Notes: generated by a model not told the origin, from the letters alone. DNA of 64,000 nucleotides from Actinoplanes cyaneus (GCF_016862095.1 NZ_BOMH01000014.1:150962-214961); one strand, 5' to 3'; counted from the first letter of the stretch, positions 15,497 through 30,649 are shown. Numbers and translations: made by a program.

Positions 15497-15949
15497 ATGC
15501 CCCTGGATCAGACGTTTGCCGGCCGCACCTGGCCGCCCACCGACACGTATCTCGTCGGGCGGGAGAAGATCCGCGAGTTCGCCCGTGCGATCGGCGCGAC
15601 CGAAGCGGAGTATCACGAGCCCGAGGCTGCTCGGGCGCTCGGTTACCCGGATGTGGTCGCGCCGCCGACCTTCCCGGTGACCATCACGATGGCGGCCAGC
15701 CGGCAGGTGGTCAACGACCCCGGGCTCGGGCTGGACTACAGCCGTGTGGTGCACGGCGACCAGAAGTTCACCTACACCCGGCCGATGGTGGCCGGCGACG
15801 CGGTGGTCTGCGTGAACACGGTGGACGAGATCACCACCCGGGGCGGCCACTGGTTCATTACGGTGCGCACCGAGGTGCGTACCGAGGCCGGCGAACCGGT
15901 CGTCACGGCGTGGTCGAAGCTGGTCCAGCGCGGCGAGGAGGGCCACTGA
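15497..15949 (+). CDS. hadA: (3R)-hydroxyacyl-ACP dehydratase subunit HadA-like (MaoC-like)
   Basis: The 150-residue product is a hot-dog-fold protein of the FAS1-type dehydratase N-terminal family. The region REKIREFARAIGATEAEYHE and the GYPDVVAPPTFPVTITM motif match the HadA/HadC subunits of mycobacteria, which lack the catalytic dyad and pair with HadB. The gene order rpmG-hadA-hadB-tRNA-Trp-secE is the same as in mycobacteria, where the enzyme dehydrates 3-hydroxyacyl-ACP in fatty-acid elongation. No hadC is present. The ATG at 15497 is chosen because it begins the conserved domain; no strong Shine-Dalgarno is visible. Confidence 0.85.
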   Translation: MPLDQTFAGRTWPPTDTYLVGREKIREFARAIGATEAEYHEPEAARALGYPDVVAPPTFPVTITMAASRQVVNDPGLGLDYSRVVHGDQKFTYTRPMVAGDAVVCVNTVDEITTRGGHWFITVRTEVRTEAGEPVVTAWSKLVQRGEEGH

Positions 15950-15995
15950 TGAGCGAGCTTGCGAGCGGGCGGCGAAACGTGGCGGGGGCGGCGGC

Positions 15996-16391
15996 ATGAC
16001 CGACACGTTCGAGCCGCAGACCTTCCGGGTGACCCGGGCCGACCTGGTGCGCTATGCGGGCGCCTCCGGCGACTTCAACCCGATCCACTGGAGCGAGCGC
16101 GTCGCCACCGGCGTCGGGCTGCCCGGCGTGATCGCCCACGGCATGTTCACGATGGCGCTGGTCGGCCGCGCGGTGACCGCCTGGGCCGGCGCCGGCGACA
16201 CGGTGAAGGAGTTCGCCGTCCGGTTCAGCCGCCCGGTTCCGGTGCCGGACACCGACGAGGGCACCGAAGTCGTGGTCACGGCCACGGTGAAGGAGGTCAC
16301 CGAGGACGGGGACACCCGCCTCGCCCTGACTGCCACATGCAACGGAGACAAGGTACTGTCTCTGGCACAGGCGCTTGTCGGTAAGCGGTAG
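15996..16391 (+). CDS. hadB: (3R)-hydroxyacyl-ACP dehydratase subunit HadB-like (MaoC)
   Basis: The 131-residue protein is a single hot-dog MaoC-type hydratase. The hydratase 2 motif is YAGASGDFNPIHWSERVATG followed by LPGVIAHGMFTM (residues 21-52), with the catalytic Asp of GDFNPIH and its His. It supplies the active site to the HadA-HadB heterodimer. The 46-base spacer after hadA contains GAGCGAGCTTGCGAGCG and a GC-rich run GGCGGGGGCGGCGGC that serves as ribosome-binding region. The product acts in the cytoplasm on acyl-ACP. Confidence 0.92.
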   Translation: MTDTFEPQTFRVTRADLVRYAGASGDFNPIHWSERVATGVGLPGVIAHGMFTMALVGRAVTAWAGAGDTVKEFAVRFSRPVPVPDTDEGTEVVVTATVKEVTEDGDTRLALTATCNGDKVLSLAQALVGKR

Positions 16392-16398
16392 GCCCGGG

Positions 16399-16428
16399 TT
16401 GGGATAACCAGGGGCGTACCCGTACACT
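16399..16428 (+). promoter_or_regulatory. Promoter of tRNA-Trp (and secE-nusG)
   Basis: TTGGGA (16399-16404) and TACACT (16423-16428) are 18 bases apart, ending 44 bases before the tRNA. The TACACT -10 is the same as in the rpoB promoter. Confidence 0.6.
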
Positions 16429-16472
16429 GGTGCGCCGTGGGACTGTGAGTCGCAAGACGCGCGGTCCCGCAA

Positions 16473-16545
<73 letters not shown>

Positions 16546-16648
16546 CGCAATCCTCGTCGACGTGCCCGCCCGGTGCGCGGTTTGCACAGTCCGCGTCCGG
16601 TCGAGTGCTGACGGGAATCAACACCACCGACGACGGAAGTAGGGCGAA

Positions 16649-17020
16649 GTGGCCGACAAGGACCGGCCCGGTGACGACGTCCCGGGCGACGACGAGCTGC
16701 TCGCCGCCGACGGTGACGATGCCGATGAGGCCGCTGACGCCCCGGTGAGCCGTGGTGGCGGGACTGCGGTCGCCGAGCGCACGAAGGACGACGAGGCGCC
16801 GAAGGCCAAGAAGGAGCGCAAGCGTTCCGGCTTCGGGCGGATCGGTGGGTTCTTCCGCGAGGTCATCAGCGAGCTCCGTAAGGTCATCTGGCCCACGCGC
16901 AAGGAGCTCCTGACCTACACCGGCGTCGTGATCGTGTTCGTCACGGTGATGACGGCGATCGTGGCGGTGCTGGACTACGGATTCGGTAAGGGCATCCTCT
17001 TCGCGCTCGGCGGTAAGTGA
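16649..17020 (+). CDS. secE: Preprotein translocase subunit SecE
   Basis: SecE is the essential small subunit of the SecYEG protein-conducting channel. The 123-residue protein has a long acidic low-complexity N-terminal part (about residues 1-55) and then the SecE core FFREVISELRKVIWPTRKEL followed by one transmembrane helix (TGVVIVFVTVMTAIVAVLDY). The motif ELRKVxWPTRKEL is diagnostic. The GTG start at 16649 sits 103 bases after tRNA-Trp. nusG follows at 56 bases, the conserved secE-nusG pair. SecY is encoded 28 kb away at 45587. Confidence 0.96.
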   Translation: MADKDRPGDDVPGDDELLAADGDDADEAADAPVSRGGGTAVAERTKDDEAPKAKKERKRSGFGRIGGFFREVISELRKVIWPTRKELLTYTGVVIVFVTVMTAIVAVLDYGFGKGILFALGGK

Positions 17021-17076
17021 GCCGTCGCCAGTCGGATTCCGAACCGAAGAGTGACTTGATCTGGAAGTGAGCGAGC

Positions 17077-17793
17077 GTGCCTGAGTACGACGACGAGACC
17101 GCAGAGTTTGCTGACGAGCAGTCGTCGCCGCTCACCGACGAGTCGGTCGAGGAGACCGACGAGGCTGCGGTGGCGGTCCAGGCGCCCGAGGCCGACGAGG
17201 AGTATGACCCCGTCAAGGAGCTGCGGCAGAAGCTGCGGTATGCGCCGGGCGACTGGTACGTGGTGCACTCCTACGCCGGCTACGAGAACAAGGTCAAGAC
17301 GAACCTCGAGACCCGGATCACGAGCCTCGACATGGAGGACTTCATCTTCCAGGTCGAGGTGCCGACCCGCGAAGAGGTCGAGGTCAAGAACGGCAAGCGC
17401 AACCAGGTGCAGGCCAAGGTCTTCCCCGGCTACATCCTGGTCCGGATGGACCTGACGCCGGAGTCCTACTCCTGCGTCCGGAACACCCCCGGTGTCACCG
17501 GCTTCGTCGGCGCCACCGACCGGGTCGACCGGCCGGCTCCGCTCTCCCTCGACGAGGTGCTGAAGTGGCTGGCCCCGGCCGTGCAGGCCGAGGAGAAGAA
17601 GGCCAAGCCCGAGATCAAGGTTCTGGACTTCGAGGTGGGCGACTCGGTCACGGTCACCGACGGCGCGTTCGCCTCGCTGCCGGCGTCGATCAGCGAGATC
17701 AACGCCGACCAGCAGAAGCTGAAGGTCCTGGTGTCGATCTTCGGCCGGGAGACCCCGGTCGAGCTGAACTTCAACCAGGTCACCAAGATCTGA
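17077..17793 (+). CDS. nusG: Transcription termination/antitermination protein NusG
   Basis: NusG bridges RNA polymerase to Rho and the ribosome. The 238-residue product has an acidic N-terminal extension (about 60 residues, usual in actinobacteria), the NGN domain ([20 protein letters not shown], then [32 protein letters not shown]) and a C-terminal KOW domain ([20 protein letters not shown] to [17 protein letters not shown]). It is complete. In nearly all bacteria the next gene is rplK; here rplA follows after 78 bases. Confidence 0.97.
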   Translation: MPEYDDETAEFADEQSSPLTDESVEETDEAAVAVQAPEADEEYDPVKELRQKLRYAPGDWYVVHSYAGYENKVKTNLETRITSLDMEDFIFQVEVPTREEVEVKNGKRNQVQAKVFPGYILVRMDLTPESYSCVRNTPGVTGFVGATDRVDRPAPLSLDEVLKWLAPAVQAEEKKAKPEIKVLDFEVGDSVTVTDGAFASLPASISEINADQQKLKVLVSIFGRETPVELNFNQVTKI

Positions 17794-17868
17794 TCGCCGG
17801 ATCCCCGGCGAGATCAGTGGGAGGGGCCGACACATGCGCGGTCCCGCCAACAACCACAGGAGTAATGA
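17790..17868 (+). promoter_or_regulatory. L1-type autoregulatory mRNA leader directly before rplA
   Basis: The 78-base spacer starts with a hairpin over the nusG stop (ATCGCCGG / CCGGCGAGAT). Next comes GTGGGAGGGGCC (17818-17829), resembling the GGUGGGAGG segment of the L1 stalk in 23S rRNA, with a downstream strand CGGTCCC that can pair with GGGGCCG. CCACAGGAG (17855-17863) is the ribosome-binding site. Such a site normally lies before rplK, where L1 represses its own operon. Assignment is by similarity to the rRNA target as I know it, not by folding software. Confidence 0.6.
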
Positions 17869-17871
17869 GTA

Positions 17872-18588
17872 ATGGCACAGCGCAGCAAGATCTACCGCGC
17901 CGCGGCAGAGAAGATCGACGCCGACAAGCTCTACGAGCCGAAGGAAGCGGTCGTCCTGACCAAGGAGACCAGCTCCAAGAAGTTCGACGCCACCGTCGAG
18001 GTCGCCATGCGTCTCGGTGTCGACCCGCGTAAGGCGGACCAGATGGTCCGCGGCACGGTCAACCTGCCGCACGGCACCGGTAAGACCGCCCGCGTCATCG
18101 TCTTCGCCCAGGGCGCGAAGGCCGAGGAGGCCGTCGCGGCCGGCGCCGACGAGGTCGGCACGGACGAGCTCGTCGCCCGCATCCAGGGTGGCTGGCTGGA
18201 GTTCGACGCCGCGATCGCGACGCCGGACCAGATGGCCAAGATCGGCCGCATCGCCCGGATCCTCGGCCCGCGTGGCCTCATGCCGAACCCGAAGACCGGC
18301 ACCGTCACCATGGACGTGACCAAGGCCGTCAACGAGATCAAGGGCGGCAAGATCACCTTCCGGGTGGACAAGCACTCGAACCTGCACCTGATCATCGGCA
18401 AGGCGTCGTTCACCGACGAGCAGCTGGTGGAGAACTACGCCTCGGTGCTCGACGAGGTCCTGCGGTCCAAGCCGTCGGCGGCGAAGGGCAAGTACCTGAG
18501 GAAGGTCACCTTCAGCACCACCACCGGCCCGGGTGTCCCGGTCGACCCGAACGTGGTCAAGAACCTGCGCGGCGACGCCCAGGCCTGA
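17872..18588 (+). CDS. rplA: 50S ribosomal protein L1
   Basis: L1 forms the mobile L1 stalk at the E site and represses translation of its own operon by binding the mRNA leader. The 238-residue product is complete: [20 protein letters not shown] at the N-terminus, [20 protein letters not shown], the signature [17 protein letters not shown] (residues 133-149) and the C-terminal VDPNVVKNL. It follows nusG directly; rplK is missing from its usual place between them. A strong terminator follows, so rplJ-rplL is a separate unit. Confidence 0.97.
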   Translation: MAQRSKIYRAAAEKIDADKLYEPKEAVVLTKETSSKKFDATVEVAMRLGVDPRKADQMVRGTVNLPHGTGKTARVIVFAQGAKAEEAVAAGADEVGTDELVARIQGGWLEFDAAIATPDQMAKIGRIARILGPRGLMPNPKTGTVTMDVTKAVNEIKGGKITFRVDKHSNLHLIIGKASFTDEQLVENYASVLDEVLRSKPSAAKGKYLRKVTFSTTTGPGVPVDPNVVKNLRGDAQA

Positions 18589-18610
18589 TCGCCAGTTCGC
18601 TGAACAACGA

Positions 18611-18640
18611 AACCCCCGGGGACTTCCCCCGGGGGTTTTT
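18611..18640 (+). terminator. Intrinsic terminator after rplA
   Basis: Stem AACCCCCGGGG / CCCCCGGGGGTT with an ACTT loop, followed by TTTTT: one of the few classical U-tailed terminators in this window. Confidence 0.92.
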
Positions 18641-18658
18641 CGTGGAATCCTTGCGGCC

Positions 18659-19471
18659 ATGCTTTTCGACGGGGTCTGGTTCCGGTACGCCCGGAGGGCC
18701 CCCTGGGCGCTGCACGACGCCCGGGCGACCGTGTCCCCCGGCGAGACCGTGGTCGTGCTCGGCCCCAACGGCGCCGGCAAGTCCACCCTGCTGCAGTTGG
18801 CCGCCGGGGTCCTGCTCCCGTCCCGCGGCGCGATCCGGGACCGTCCGCCGATCGTCGGCTGGGTCCCCGAGCGGTTCCCGGCCGACCAGCCGTTCACCCT
18901 GCGGGGCTACCTGCACGCGATGGCCGCCCTGCGTGGCGTCACTCCCGCCACGGCCGACCACTGGATCGAACGCCTCGGCCTGGCCGCGCACACCGGAACC
19001 GGGCTCGGCGCGCTCTCCAAGGGCACCGCGCAGAAGGTCGGCCTGGCCCAGGCGCTGCTCGTCCCGCCCGGCCTGCTCGTGCTCGACGAGCCGTGGGAAG
19101 GGCTCGACGCCCAGGCCCGTACCCTGATCCCGGAGATCGTCGCCGAGGTCACCGGCGCGGGCGGCGCGGTCCTGGTCAGCGACCACCGCGGTGAGATCAC
19201 CGGCCTGCCCGGCGCCATCCACTGGTCCGTCGCCGCCGCTACCCTGCACGTCGCGGGCACCGTCGCCGCGCAAGTCACGCCAGCCCCGCCCCGGTCCAGC
19301 ACCGCGGACAAAGAGATGGTCCGGGCCGGCGCGGACGAGGTTGTCGTCGAGATCGCGGTGCCGCGTGCCGAGGCTGACGCGACGGTGGTCCGGCTCCGCG
19401 ACTCCGGTCACCATGTTCTGCGCGTACGCGACCACGCCGCCCCCGCACGGCCCGAGCGGGAGGCACGATGA
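18659..19471 (+). CDS. ABC transporter ATP-binding protein
   Basis: The 270-residue product is a single nucleotide-binding domain: Walker A GPNGAGKST (residues 37-45), Walker B LLVLDEPWEGLD and H-loop SDHR. The signature motif reads LSKGTAQKV instead of LSGGQ, a form seen in some multidrug or Na+-type exporters. A C-terminal extension of about 70 residues follows. Its stop overlaps the next gene by ATGA, so it works with that permease as an exporter of unknown substrate. The pair separates rplA from rplJ-rplL. Confidence 0.9.
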   Translation: MLFDGVWFRYARRAPWALHDARATVSPGETVVVLGPNGAGKSTLLQLAAGVLLPSRGAIRDRPPIVGWVPERFPADQPFTLRGYLHAMAALRGVTPATADHWIERLGLAAHTGTGLGALSKGTAQKVGLAQALLVPPGLLVLDEPWEGLDAQARTLIPEIVAEVTGAGGAVLVSDHRGEITGLPGAIHWSVAAATLHVAGTVAAQVTPAPPRSSTADKEMVRAGADEVVVEIAVPRAEADATVVRLRDSGHHVLRVRDHAAPARPEREAR

Positions 19472-20166
19472 TCGCCCTGGTGCGCATGCGGCTCGCCGGC
19501 TTCCTCCGCGGCGGCCGCGCGCTGGCCCCGTTGATCGCCGTGCTGGTCGTCCTCGGCGTCCTTTACGGCGGGGGAGCGTCCCCGGCCGGCGCCGCCTACG
19601 GCTACTCCGCTGCCGCGCTCTTCCCGGTGCTGGCCTGGCTGGCGAAGGTGCTGCTGGACACCGAGCCGGACGTGCAGCGCCGCCTGGTCCGGCTTGCCGT
19701 CGGCCCGGTCCGGGAGGGGGTCGCCGGGTTGCTGGCCGCGGTGCTCGCGGGTGCGGTGGTCTGCGCCGCCGCGATGCTCGCCCCGTGGCTGTTCCACGGC
19801 ATCCGCGGCCCGGAAGCGGGATCCGGCGAGTCCTCGATCGGCGCCGGAGTTCTGCTCGGCGTACAGGCGCATCTGCTGTCCCTGATCGCGGCTGTGGCAC
19901 TGGGTGCTCTCTCCGGCCGGGCCGTCACCCGTCGTGTCCTGCCCGGCGTCGCCACCCTGATCACCGGGTCGATTCTGGTGATCGTGCTCGGGCTGAGCAG
20001 CTCGATCGTCCCGTGGCTGGTCCCGCCGGTGATGGCGATGGCTCGCGCGCTCAACAGCGGTGTCAGCCCGGCCGCGTCGACGCTGGCGCAGCTCACGGCC
20101 TGGGCATTGGCATGGTCGGCGGTGGCGCTGGCGGCATACGGGACGCTTCGCCGCAACCGCTCATGA
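19468..20166 (+). CDS. ABC transporter permease-like membrane protein
   Basis: The 232-residue product has six hydrophobic segments and no recognisable substrate-binding motif; its pairing with the preceding ATPase identifies it as the membrane partner. The segment between the second and third helices includes DTEPDVQRRLVRLAVGPVRE, a likely coupling loop. Translation is coupled to the ATPase through an ATGA overlap at 19468-19471. The substrate is unknown. Confidence 0.8.
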   Translation: MIALVRMRLAGFLRGGRALAPLIAVLVVLGVLYGGGASPAGAAYGYSAAALFPVLAWLAKVLLDTEPDVQRRLVRLAVGPVREGVAGLLAAVLAGAVVCAAAMLAPWLFHGIRGPEAGSGESSIGAGVLLGVQAHLLSLIAAVALGALSGRAVTRRVLPGVATLITGSILVIVLGLSSSIVPWLVPPVMAMARALNSGVSPAASTLAQLTAWALAWSAVALAAYGTLRRNRS

Positions 20167-20185
20167 TCATCTCCAGGTAGAAGCC

Positions 20186-20282
20186 CACCCTTCCCTTGGG
20201 GGGCCACCGCCTCTGACGTCAGTGTGGCGGTAAAGGCCAAGATCATGATGGTGGCCTGTGGATGACCACGAACTGTGGACAA
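20186..20282. repeat. Dispersed intergenic repeat, copy A, with two DnaA-box-like sites
   Basis: This non-coding element begins CCCACCC-TTCCC and GGGGGGCC, then a moderately conserved AAAGGCCAAGATC (20232-20244) and ends with two sites TGTGGATGA (20257-20265) and TGTGGACAA (20274-20282), whose complement TTGTCCACA is the actinobacterial DnaA box. A second copy at 60843-60938 has the same order of blocks and the same 17-base site spacing. It sits in the 478-base spacer between the ABC permease and rplJ. Confidence 0.65.
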
Positions 20283-20384
20283 CTCTGGCGCCACCGGACG
20301 GGCGTGCTATACGCCGTACCGGGAAATGGGTCTGATCCGAGCGGCCCCAGAGCGAGGCAAACCGCAAGCGATGAGTCGGCCGAT

Positions 20385-20413
20385 TTGGTTTTCATCGGAG
20401 TGCCGCGTAGTCT
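20385..20413 (+). promoter_or_regulatory. Candidate promoter of rplJ-rplL
   Basis: TTGGTT (20385-20390) and TAGTCT (20408-20413) are 17 bases apart, giving a leader of about 225 bases before rplJ. Long leaders here are usual because L10 binds them. Confidence 0.5.
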
Positions 20414-20419
20414 TCCTTC

Positions 20420-20644
20420 TCGGAGTTCCACCCATAGACCGCTGGTCGCCGCAGCAATCGTCGTCACGACGTTGTCGCGGCCGAAGGTCCCGCATGAGCG
20501 GGCGACCTGCGCAGGGAGAACGGTTCGTGATCTGCCGACATGCGTTCGCGCTTGTTCTGGTGTCCGCCCCGTGCCCTGCGCCGGGGCGTTTTGCTTTTTC
20601 GGACCCTCTCGACCAGTGGCCATAGCACTGAGGAGAGGAGGGAC
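20420..20644 (+). promoter_or_regulatory. rplJ leader with attenuator hairpin (L10-type leader)
   Basis: The region between the promoter and rplJ has no gene. It includes CGCCCC / CGGGGCG (20565-20588), a short stem with an 11-base loop followed by TTTTGCTTTTT, an intrinsic terminator placed about 45 bases before the rplJ ribosome-binding site, so it is probably an attenuator. In bacteria the L10(L12)4 complex binds this leader and limits its own synthesis; the exact L10 site is not identified here. Confidence 0.6.
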
Positions 20645-21193
20645 ATGGCGGACAAGCCGGTCCGGGCCGACAAGGCCACGGCCGTCGCCGAGCTGACGGA
20701 CAACTTCCGTGACTCCGCGGCCACCGTGTTGACCGAATACCGGGGCCTCACCGTCAAGCAGCTCACCGAGCTGCGGCGGGCGCTGGGCCAGCAGGCCAAG
20801 TACTCCGTTGCCAAGAACACGCTGGCGAAGCGTGCGGCTGGCGACGCGGGCATCGAGGGCCTCGACGCGCTGTTCACCGGTCCTACCGCGCTCGCCTTCG
20901 TCGGGGGTGACGTGGTTGACGCGGCCAAGGCGCTTCGTGCCTTCGCCAAGGCCAACCCCGTCCTCGTCATCAAGGGCGGCGTTTTCGAGGGCAAGGCCAT
21001 CTCGGCCGAGGACGTCAACAAGCTTGCCGACCTCGAGTCCCGTGAGGTGCTGCTGGCCAAGCTGGCCGGCGCCATGAAGGGCAACCTGAGCAAGGCCGCG
21101 GCCACGTTCCAGGCTCCGCTCTCCCAGGCCGTTCGCCTGGTGGACGCCCTGCGTGACAAGCGCGAGAAGGACGGTTCCGCCGAGGCCGCCTGA
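20645..21193 (+). CDS. rplJ: 50S ribosomal protein L10
   Basis: L10 is the base of the L7/L12 stalk that recruits translation GTPases. The 182-residue protein has the N-terminal rRNA-binding part ([31 protein letters not shown]) and the C-terminal helix that binds L12 dimers, followed by a short charged tail. The ATG at 20645 follows the purine-rich GAGGAGAGGAGGG. rplL is 54 bases downstream, and together they form one autoregulated operon. Confidence 0.97.
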   Translation: MADKPVRADKATAVAELTDNFRDSAATVLTEYRGLTVKQLTELRRALGQQAKYSVAKNTLAKRAAGDAGIEGLDALFTGPTALAFVGGDVVDAAKALRAFAKANPVLVIKGGVFEGKAISAEDVNKLADLESREVLLAKLAGAMKGNLSKAAATFQAPLSQAVRLVDALRDKREKDGSAEAA

Positions 21194-21247
21194 CGGCCCC
21201 GCGGACCGAGCAACGTTTACATCAGAAGCTAGGAAAGGTTGCCAGAC

Positions 21248-21631
21248 ATGGCGAAGCTCAGCACCGACGAGCTGCTCGACGCGTTCAAGGAAATGACCCT
21301 GATCGAGCTCTCCGAGTTCGTGAAGACCTTCGAGGACGTCTTCGACGTCAAGGCCGCCGCGCCGGTTGCCGTCGCGGCTCAGGGTGGCGGCGCCGCTCCG
21401 GCCGAGGCCGAGGCCGAGAAGGACTCGTTCGACGTTGTCCTCGAGGGCGACGGTGGCAAGAAGATCCAGGTCATCAAGGTCGTGCGTGAGCTGACCGGCC
21501 TGGGCCTCAAGGAGGCCAAGGACACCGTCGAGAGCGCGCCGAAGGCGATCCTCGAGGGCGTCAACAAGGAGAAGGCCGAGGCTGCCAAGGCCAAGCTCGA
21601 GGCCGAGGGCGCCAAGGTCACCCTCAAGTGA
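21248..21631 (+). CDS. rplL: 50S ribosomal protein L7/L12
   Basis: The 127-residue product has the N-terminal dimerisation helix pair ([20 protein letters not shown]), an Ala-rich flexible hinge ([20 protein letters not shown]) and the C-terminal factor-binding domain ([20 protein letters not shown] to [10 protein letters not shown]). It binds to L10 in several copies and stimulates EF-Tu and EF-G. The ATG at 21248 is preferred over an in-frame upstream start because it follows AGGAAAGG. Confidence 0.97.
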   Translation: MAKLSTDELLDAFKEMTLIELSEFVKTFEDVFDVKAAAPVAVAAQGGGAAPAEAEAEKDSFDVVLEGDGGKKIQVIKVVRELTGLGLKEAKDTVESAPKAILEGVNKEKAEAAKAKLEAEGAKVTLK

Positions 21632-21656
21632 TCTAACGCTCCTCAGCGTTTTCCGT

Positions 21657-21691
21657 CGATGGCGGAGGTCCTTCACGGATCTCCGCCATCG
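21657..21691 (+). terminator. Terminator after rplL
   Basis: A 15-bp stem, CGATGGCGGAGGTCC / GGATCTCCGCCATCG with one G-T pair and a TTCAC loop, then GTGTTTCC. Confidence 0.8.
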
Positions 21692-22230
21692 GTGTTTCCG
21701 CACGTGTTCATACTGGTCAGGGACGCACATCGGAGCAGGTCGCGGGCAGGGTGACAAAGTGTCACAAAGCTCGCCATCCATGCAGTAAGGTCCCTGTGGT
21801 GCGCCGGCCGGACGATCGGCTCTGTCCGACCCGCGGCACAGCCCTTGACTGTGTGTCCCCTGACAGGCACGCTGATGGCAGCAAGTTTCCGCGCTTGCGA
21901 CAGCCGCCCCGTGGGTAATCGGTTGACTCGACGACCACGGACCGGCACCGGAAGAAGATGCGCCGCGTTTCCTGAGCGGCCCCGGCCACAGCGTTGATCG
22001 CGATTGCGCAGGTCAACAGCGGCGGGGACACGTTCCGCGAGCCACTTCGTGGTGTGGGCTGGACAGCGGTTAGCCAAGCGGCTACACTGCTAGTTTGCGC
22101 TGCCTTCTATCTTGACGCCTGTCCTTCCATTCATGTCTGTGGATTCGACGGGTGTCTATTGGAGTGCACGCAGACCAGTTGCATCAGCAACTCAGCCGCA
22201 TAGCAGCACCGGTCCTCGGAAGGACGCATC
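21692..22230 (+). promoter_or_regulatory. rpoB: rplL-rpoB spacer with rpoB promoter and leader
   Basis: The 540-base spacer has no convincing gene. Near its end a promoter is visible: -35 TGGACA (22060-22065), 17-base spacer, -10 TACACT (22083-22088), giving a leader of about 135 bases. The stretch TGCTAGTTTGCGCTGCC right after the -10 looks like the conserved rpoB start region of other actinobacteria. The earlier part (21692-22059) shows no clear repeat, RNA or ORF. Confidence 0.7.
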
Positions 22231-25671
<3,441 letters not shown>

Positions 25672-25677
25672 CGGAGA

Positions 25678-25722
25678 GCGGCCCCGACCGGTTCTGGAAG
25701 CTCAGGACCAGCCCGGGGCCGC
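25678..25722 (+). other. Hairpin in the rpoB-rpoC spacer
   Basis: GCGGCCCCG (25678-25686) pairs with CGGGGCCGC (25714-25722), and an inner GGT-CTG / CAG-ACC stem extends it. No T-run follows, so it is more likely an mRNA processing or stability element than a full terminator; the operon continues to rpoC. Confidence 0.55.
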
Positions 25723-25773
25723 CCCCGCCGGCCTTGAATTCACCCGAGCAACGAAACACGAGGGATAGTCCAA

Positions 25774-29664
<3,891 letters not shown>

Positions 29665-29676
29665 GGAATCTCAGCC

Positions 29677-29715
29677 CGCTGGGGCGGTCGCGCATCGGGC
29701 GCGGCCGCCCCAGCG
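29677..29715 (+). terminator. Terminator after rpoC
   Basis: A 16-bp stem, CGCTGGGGCGGTCGCG / CGCGGCCGCCCCAGCG, with a short loop ATCGGG. No long T-run, but the stem is very stable. Confidence 0.8.
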
Positions 29716-29763
29716 GCGTTCTCGCCGGGCGGCGCGGATCAGAACCGCGATTAAGATGTACGG

Positions 29764-30111
29764 GTGACCGTTCAGCTCGCGCCCGCCCGCCATCCCCTGG
29801 ATCCGGAGCCGGCGCGCTCGACGAAGGCCCGGGCGGTCTTCGTGCTGGGCCTGGTCGGGCTGCTGACCGGGCCCTTCATCGGTGGCGTGATTCCCGCCAC
29901 GATCGCGGTGCTCCTGGCCCGTCAGACGTCGCGTGAGGCGTTCGCGGCCGGTGGCTACCTCACCGGTGGCGCCTGGATCCGCAGGGGCCGCAAACTGGCC
30001 TGGACGGGCCTGGCGCTGGCGTTGACAGCGCTGGTGGTGGCCTTGATCGCGGGCCTGCTGCACCTCGCCGCGGCCCCGGCCGGCACGGACTTCGCTCCCG
30101 GCACGGATTGA
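29764..30111 (+). CDS. Small membrane protein, DUF4190-like
   Basis: The 115-residue product has two hydrophobic segments with a cytoplasmic basic loop between (FVLGLVGLLTGPFIGGVIPA, then RKLAWTGLALALTALVVALI). The pattern of two helices with a GG.RWIRRGRKLAWTG-type loop resembles the DUF4190 proteins common in actinobacteria. Function unknown. It follows rpoC after 99 bases and precedes a paralogue-like gene at 30191, in the gap between rpoC and rpsL. Confidence 0.6.
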   Translation: MTVQLAPARHPLDPEPARSTKARAVFVLGLVGLLTGPFIGGVIPATIAVLLARQTSREAFAAGGYLTGGAWIRRGRKLAWTGLALALTALVVALIAGLLHLAAAPAGTDFAPGTD

Positions 30112-30190
30112 TCGGCGGGCACGCCGGGGCGGTGCGGGGCAGGTCCGGCCGGGCTGCGCGGCGGCGCGTCCGGGTGACATGCTTCTGAAC

Positions 30191-30649
30191 ATGATGCAAC
30201 CCCCTCCGCCTATGCCGTACGGTTCGCAGCCCTATGGCGTGCCTCCGCAGCCGGCGAGCGGCTGGGAGGCCGAGCGGGTGGACGTGGTGAGCGGCACCCG
30301 GTTCGGCCTGGTGCAGCTCCGCGTCGTGCCGATCACGTCGGGTCTCGCGATCGGCTCGCTGATCGCCGGGATCGCGTCGATCCTCGTTTCGTTGCTGGTG
30401 ATCTGTTTCGGCTTCACCGCCGGCGGCCCCTGGGTGGGCGGCGCATTCACGCTGCTCAGCGTCTTGGGCGCCGGGGGAGCGATCGCCGCGGCGGTGCTCG
30501 CGCTGCGTCAGATCCGGCGCTCGGGGGAGCCGGGCCGGGTCCGGTTCACCGGTCGCGGGCTGGCGATCTCCGGCATCGTGTGCGGCGGGTCCGGTGCGGG
30601 AATATCGTTGCTGGCGTTGTTGCTGGAATTGGTGTTCCGGTCTTCGTGA
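30191..30649 (+). CDS. DUF4190-like membrane protein with Pro-rich N-terminus
   Basis: The 152-residue product has a short cytoplasmic Pro/Gln/Tyr-rich N-terminal tail (PPPPMPYGSQPYGVPPQP) and three hydrophobic segments; RFTGRGLAISGIVCGGSGAG is the C-terminal DUF4190-type signature. Function unknown. In-frame ATGs at 30179, 30191 and 30194 are all possible; I use 30191, and no strong ribosome-binding site decides between them. Confidence 0.65.
   Translation: MMQPPPPMPYGSQPYGVPPQPASGWEAERVDVVSGTRFGLVQLRVVPITSGLAIGSLIAGIASILVSLLVICFGFTAGGPWVGGAFTLLSVLGAGGAIAAAVLALRQIRRSGEPGRVRFTGRGLAISGIVCGGSGAGISLLALLLELVFRSS

Noticed and set aside
15949..16000. Short ORF beginning ATGAGCGAGCTTGCGAGCG between hadA and hadB
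   Set aside because: Only 16 codons; GAGCGAGCTTGCGAGCG looks like a common intergenic sequence in this group and contributes the ribosome-binding region of hadB.
17872..18588. Whether rplK could be fused to or hidden in nusG or rplA
   Set aside because: Both proteins have normal length and complete ends, and no L11 motif is present in any frame of the spacer or the neighbours.
21692..22059. Possible gene in the rplL-rpoB spacer
   Set aside because: Frames are short, with no ribosome-binding site or recognisable family; the region looks like a leader or upstream control region.
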